Made by a program: the position numbers and the translations under genes
The notes under the pieces: generated by a model
Seen by the model: only the letters and a program-made list of their open reading frames with translations
What the model was told of the DNA's origin: nothing
Database searches by the model: none
Part shown: positions 13,165 through 13,560 of the stretch, piece by piece
Position numbering within the stretch: the stretch's first letter is position 1
Layout of the letters: each line of letters starts with the position of its first letter
NCBI GenBank assembly: GCA_964632945.1
Contig: CAZWCX010000163.1
Location: forward strand, 1-13,560
Length of the DNA: 13,560 nt
Origin: CAZWCX01 sp964632945
GTDB taxonomy: Bacteria > Planctomycetota > MHYJ01 > WSZJ01 > CAZWCX01
Reading direction: 5' to 3'

Positions 13165-13560
13165 ATGGCCCGCCGCAAGCGCACCTCGCCCCAGGTTTCG
13201 TCCGACCCCACCGACCCGCGCATCGACCTTCTCCGAGCCGTTCGATTGCTCCAAGAGCACCTCACGCAGACAGTCGCCGAGGCCGTCTTCAGTTCCCTGC
13301 GCGTTACCGAGCGAGTGCGCGATTGGACCCTGCACGCGCTCGTTCAGTTCTGGACTGCCGTCGTTCTTCGTGCCCCCAAGGCCCTCTCGACTGCCCTGCA
13401 CGAAGCGCAGGGGCAACAGCAAAGTGGCTGGCCGACGGTCCCTGCGACCTCGGAGCAGGCTTTCTTTCAACGCTGCCAGGAGTTCCGGTGGGAGTTCTTC
13501 GCGGGCCTGTTCGACGCCTTCGTTGCTCAAGTCACCAAGATCGCACCCACGACCTTCGGC
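13165..13560 (+). CDS. IS4-like transposase, N-terminal part, cut by right window edge
   Basis: From ATG 13165 the plus strand stays open for 132 codons to the window edge; GAAGG lies four bases upstream of the start. After a short basic start (MARRKRTSP) comes a helical segment with the family's typical features. These are DLLRAVRLLQEHL, then VFSSLRVTERVRDWTLHALV, FWTAVVLRAPKALSTALHEA and SEQAFFQRCQEFRWEFFAGL. I recognise this as the N-terminal region of an IS4-type transposase common in Planctomycetota and Acidobacteria. The DDE catalytic residues would lie beyond the edge. Codon use is less GC-biased (GTT, CTT, CAA, ACT) than in neighbouring genes, consistent with recent acquisition. Confidence 0.75.
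   Translation, partial: MARRKRTSPQVSSDPTDPRIDLLRAVRLLQEHLTQTVAEAVFSSLRVTERVRDWTLHALVQFWTAVVLRAPKALSTALHEAQGQQQSGWPTVPATSEQAFFQRCQEFRWEFFAGLFDAFVAQVTKIAPTTFG

Noticed and set aside
13108..13530. Minus-strand open frame of 140 codons at the right edge
   Set aside because: The opposite strand carries the recognisable IS4-like transposase start with a ribosome site, so this frame is a shadow.

Overview
The window is very GC-rich (roughly 65-70 % by eye), with codons ending almost always in G or C. It most resembles Planctomycetota or a similar large-genome, high-GC group. This rests on family resemblance only: a planctomycete-type ECF-like sigma factor next to a zinc-ribbon Hanks-type kinase with a long tail beyond its membrane segment, plus a secreted propeller/PKD protein. 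No rRNA, tRNA or CRISPR array was seen. Two real coding regions run off the window edges, and several long arginine-rich open frames are antisense shadows.

Left part (1-5333): a large secreted protein on the minus strand (signal peptide, propeller-like repeats, PKD-like domains, apparent C-terminal anchor) begins at 3515 and runs off the left edge. Upstream and divergent is a cytoplasmic TPR protein (3937-4974) with a good sigma70-like promoter. Convergent to it is a 70-residue peptide gene (5121-5333, minus) with a textbook double-glycine leader and a Gly- and aromatic-rich 40-residue core. This bacteriocin- or RiPP-like precursor is the best candidate for something undescribed.

Middle part (5334-9977): divergent from the peptide gene is a three-TM protein with two CxxC motifs (5647-6453). 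Convergent to that is a minus-strand pair of sigma factor (9219-9917) then Ser/Thr kinase (6595-9150), 68 bases apart. It is probably one transcription unit that couples an envelope-spanning kinase to a dedicated sigma factor.

Right part (9978-13560): a mobile-element graveyard. It holds the 3' remnant of an RHS/YD-repeat gene (minus) with a frameshift, and abutting it an rve-family transposase relic (plus) with two frame changes, a missing catalytic core and an in-frame stop. Next comes an apparently complete two-ORF insertion sequence with a D-D-(35)-E integrase. Last is the 5' part of an IS4-like transposase running off the right edge, preceded by about 320 bases of AT-richer sequence that holds a candidate terminal inverted repeat.

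Apart from the sigma-kinase pair, the genes show no shared pathway. No C39-peptidase ABC transporter or modification enzyme for the double-glycine peptide lies inside the window.
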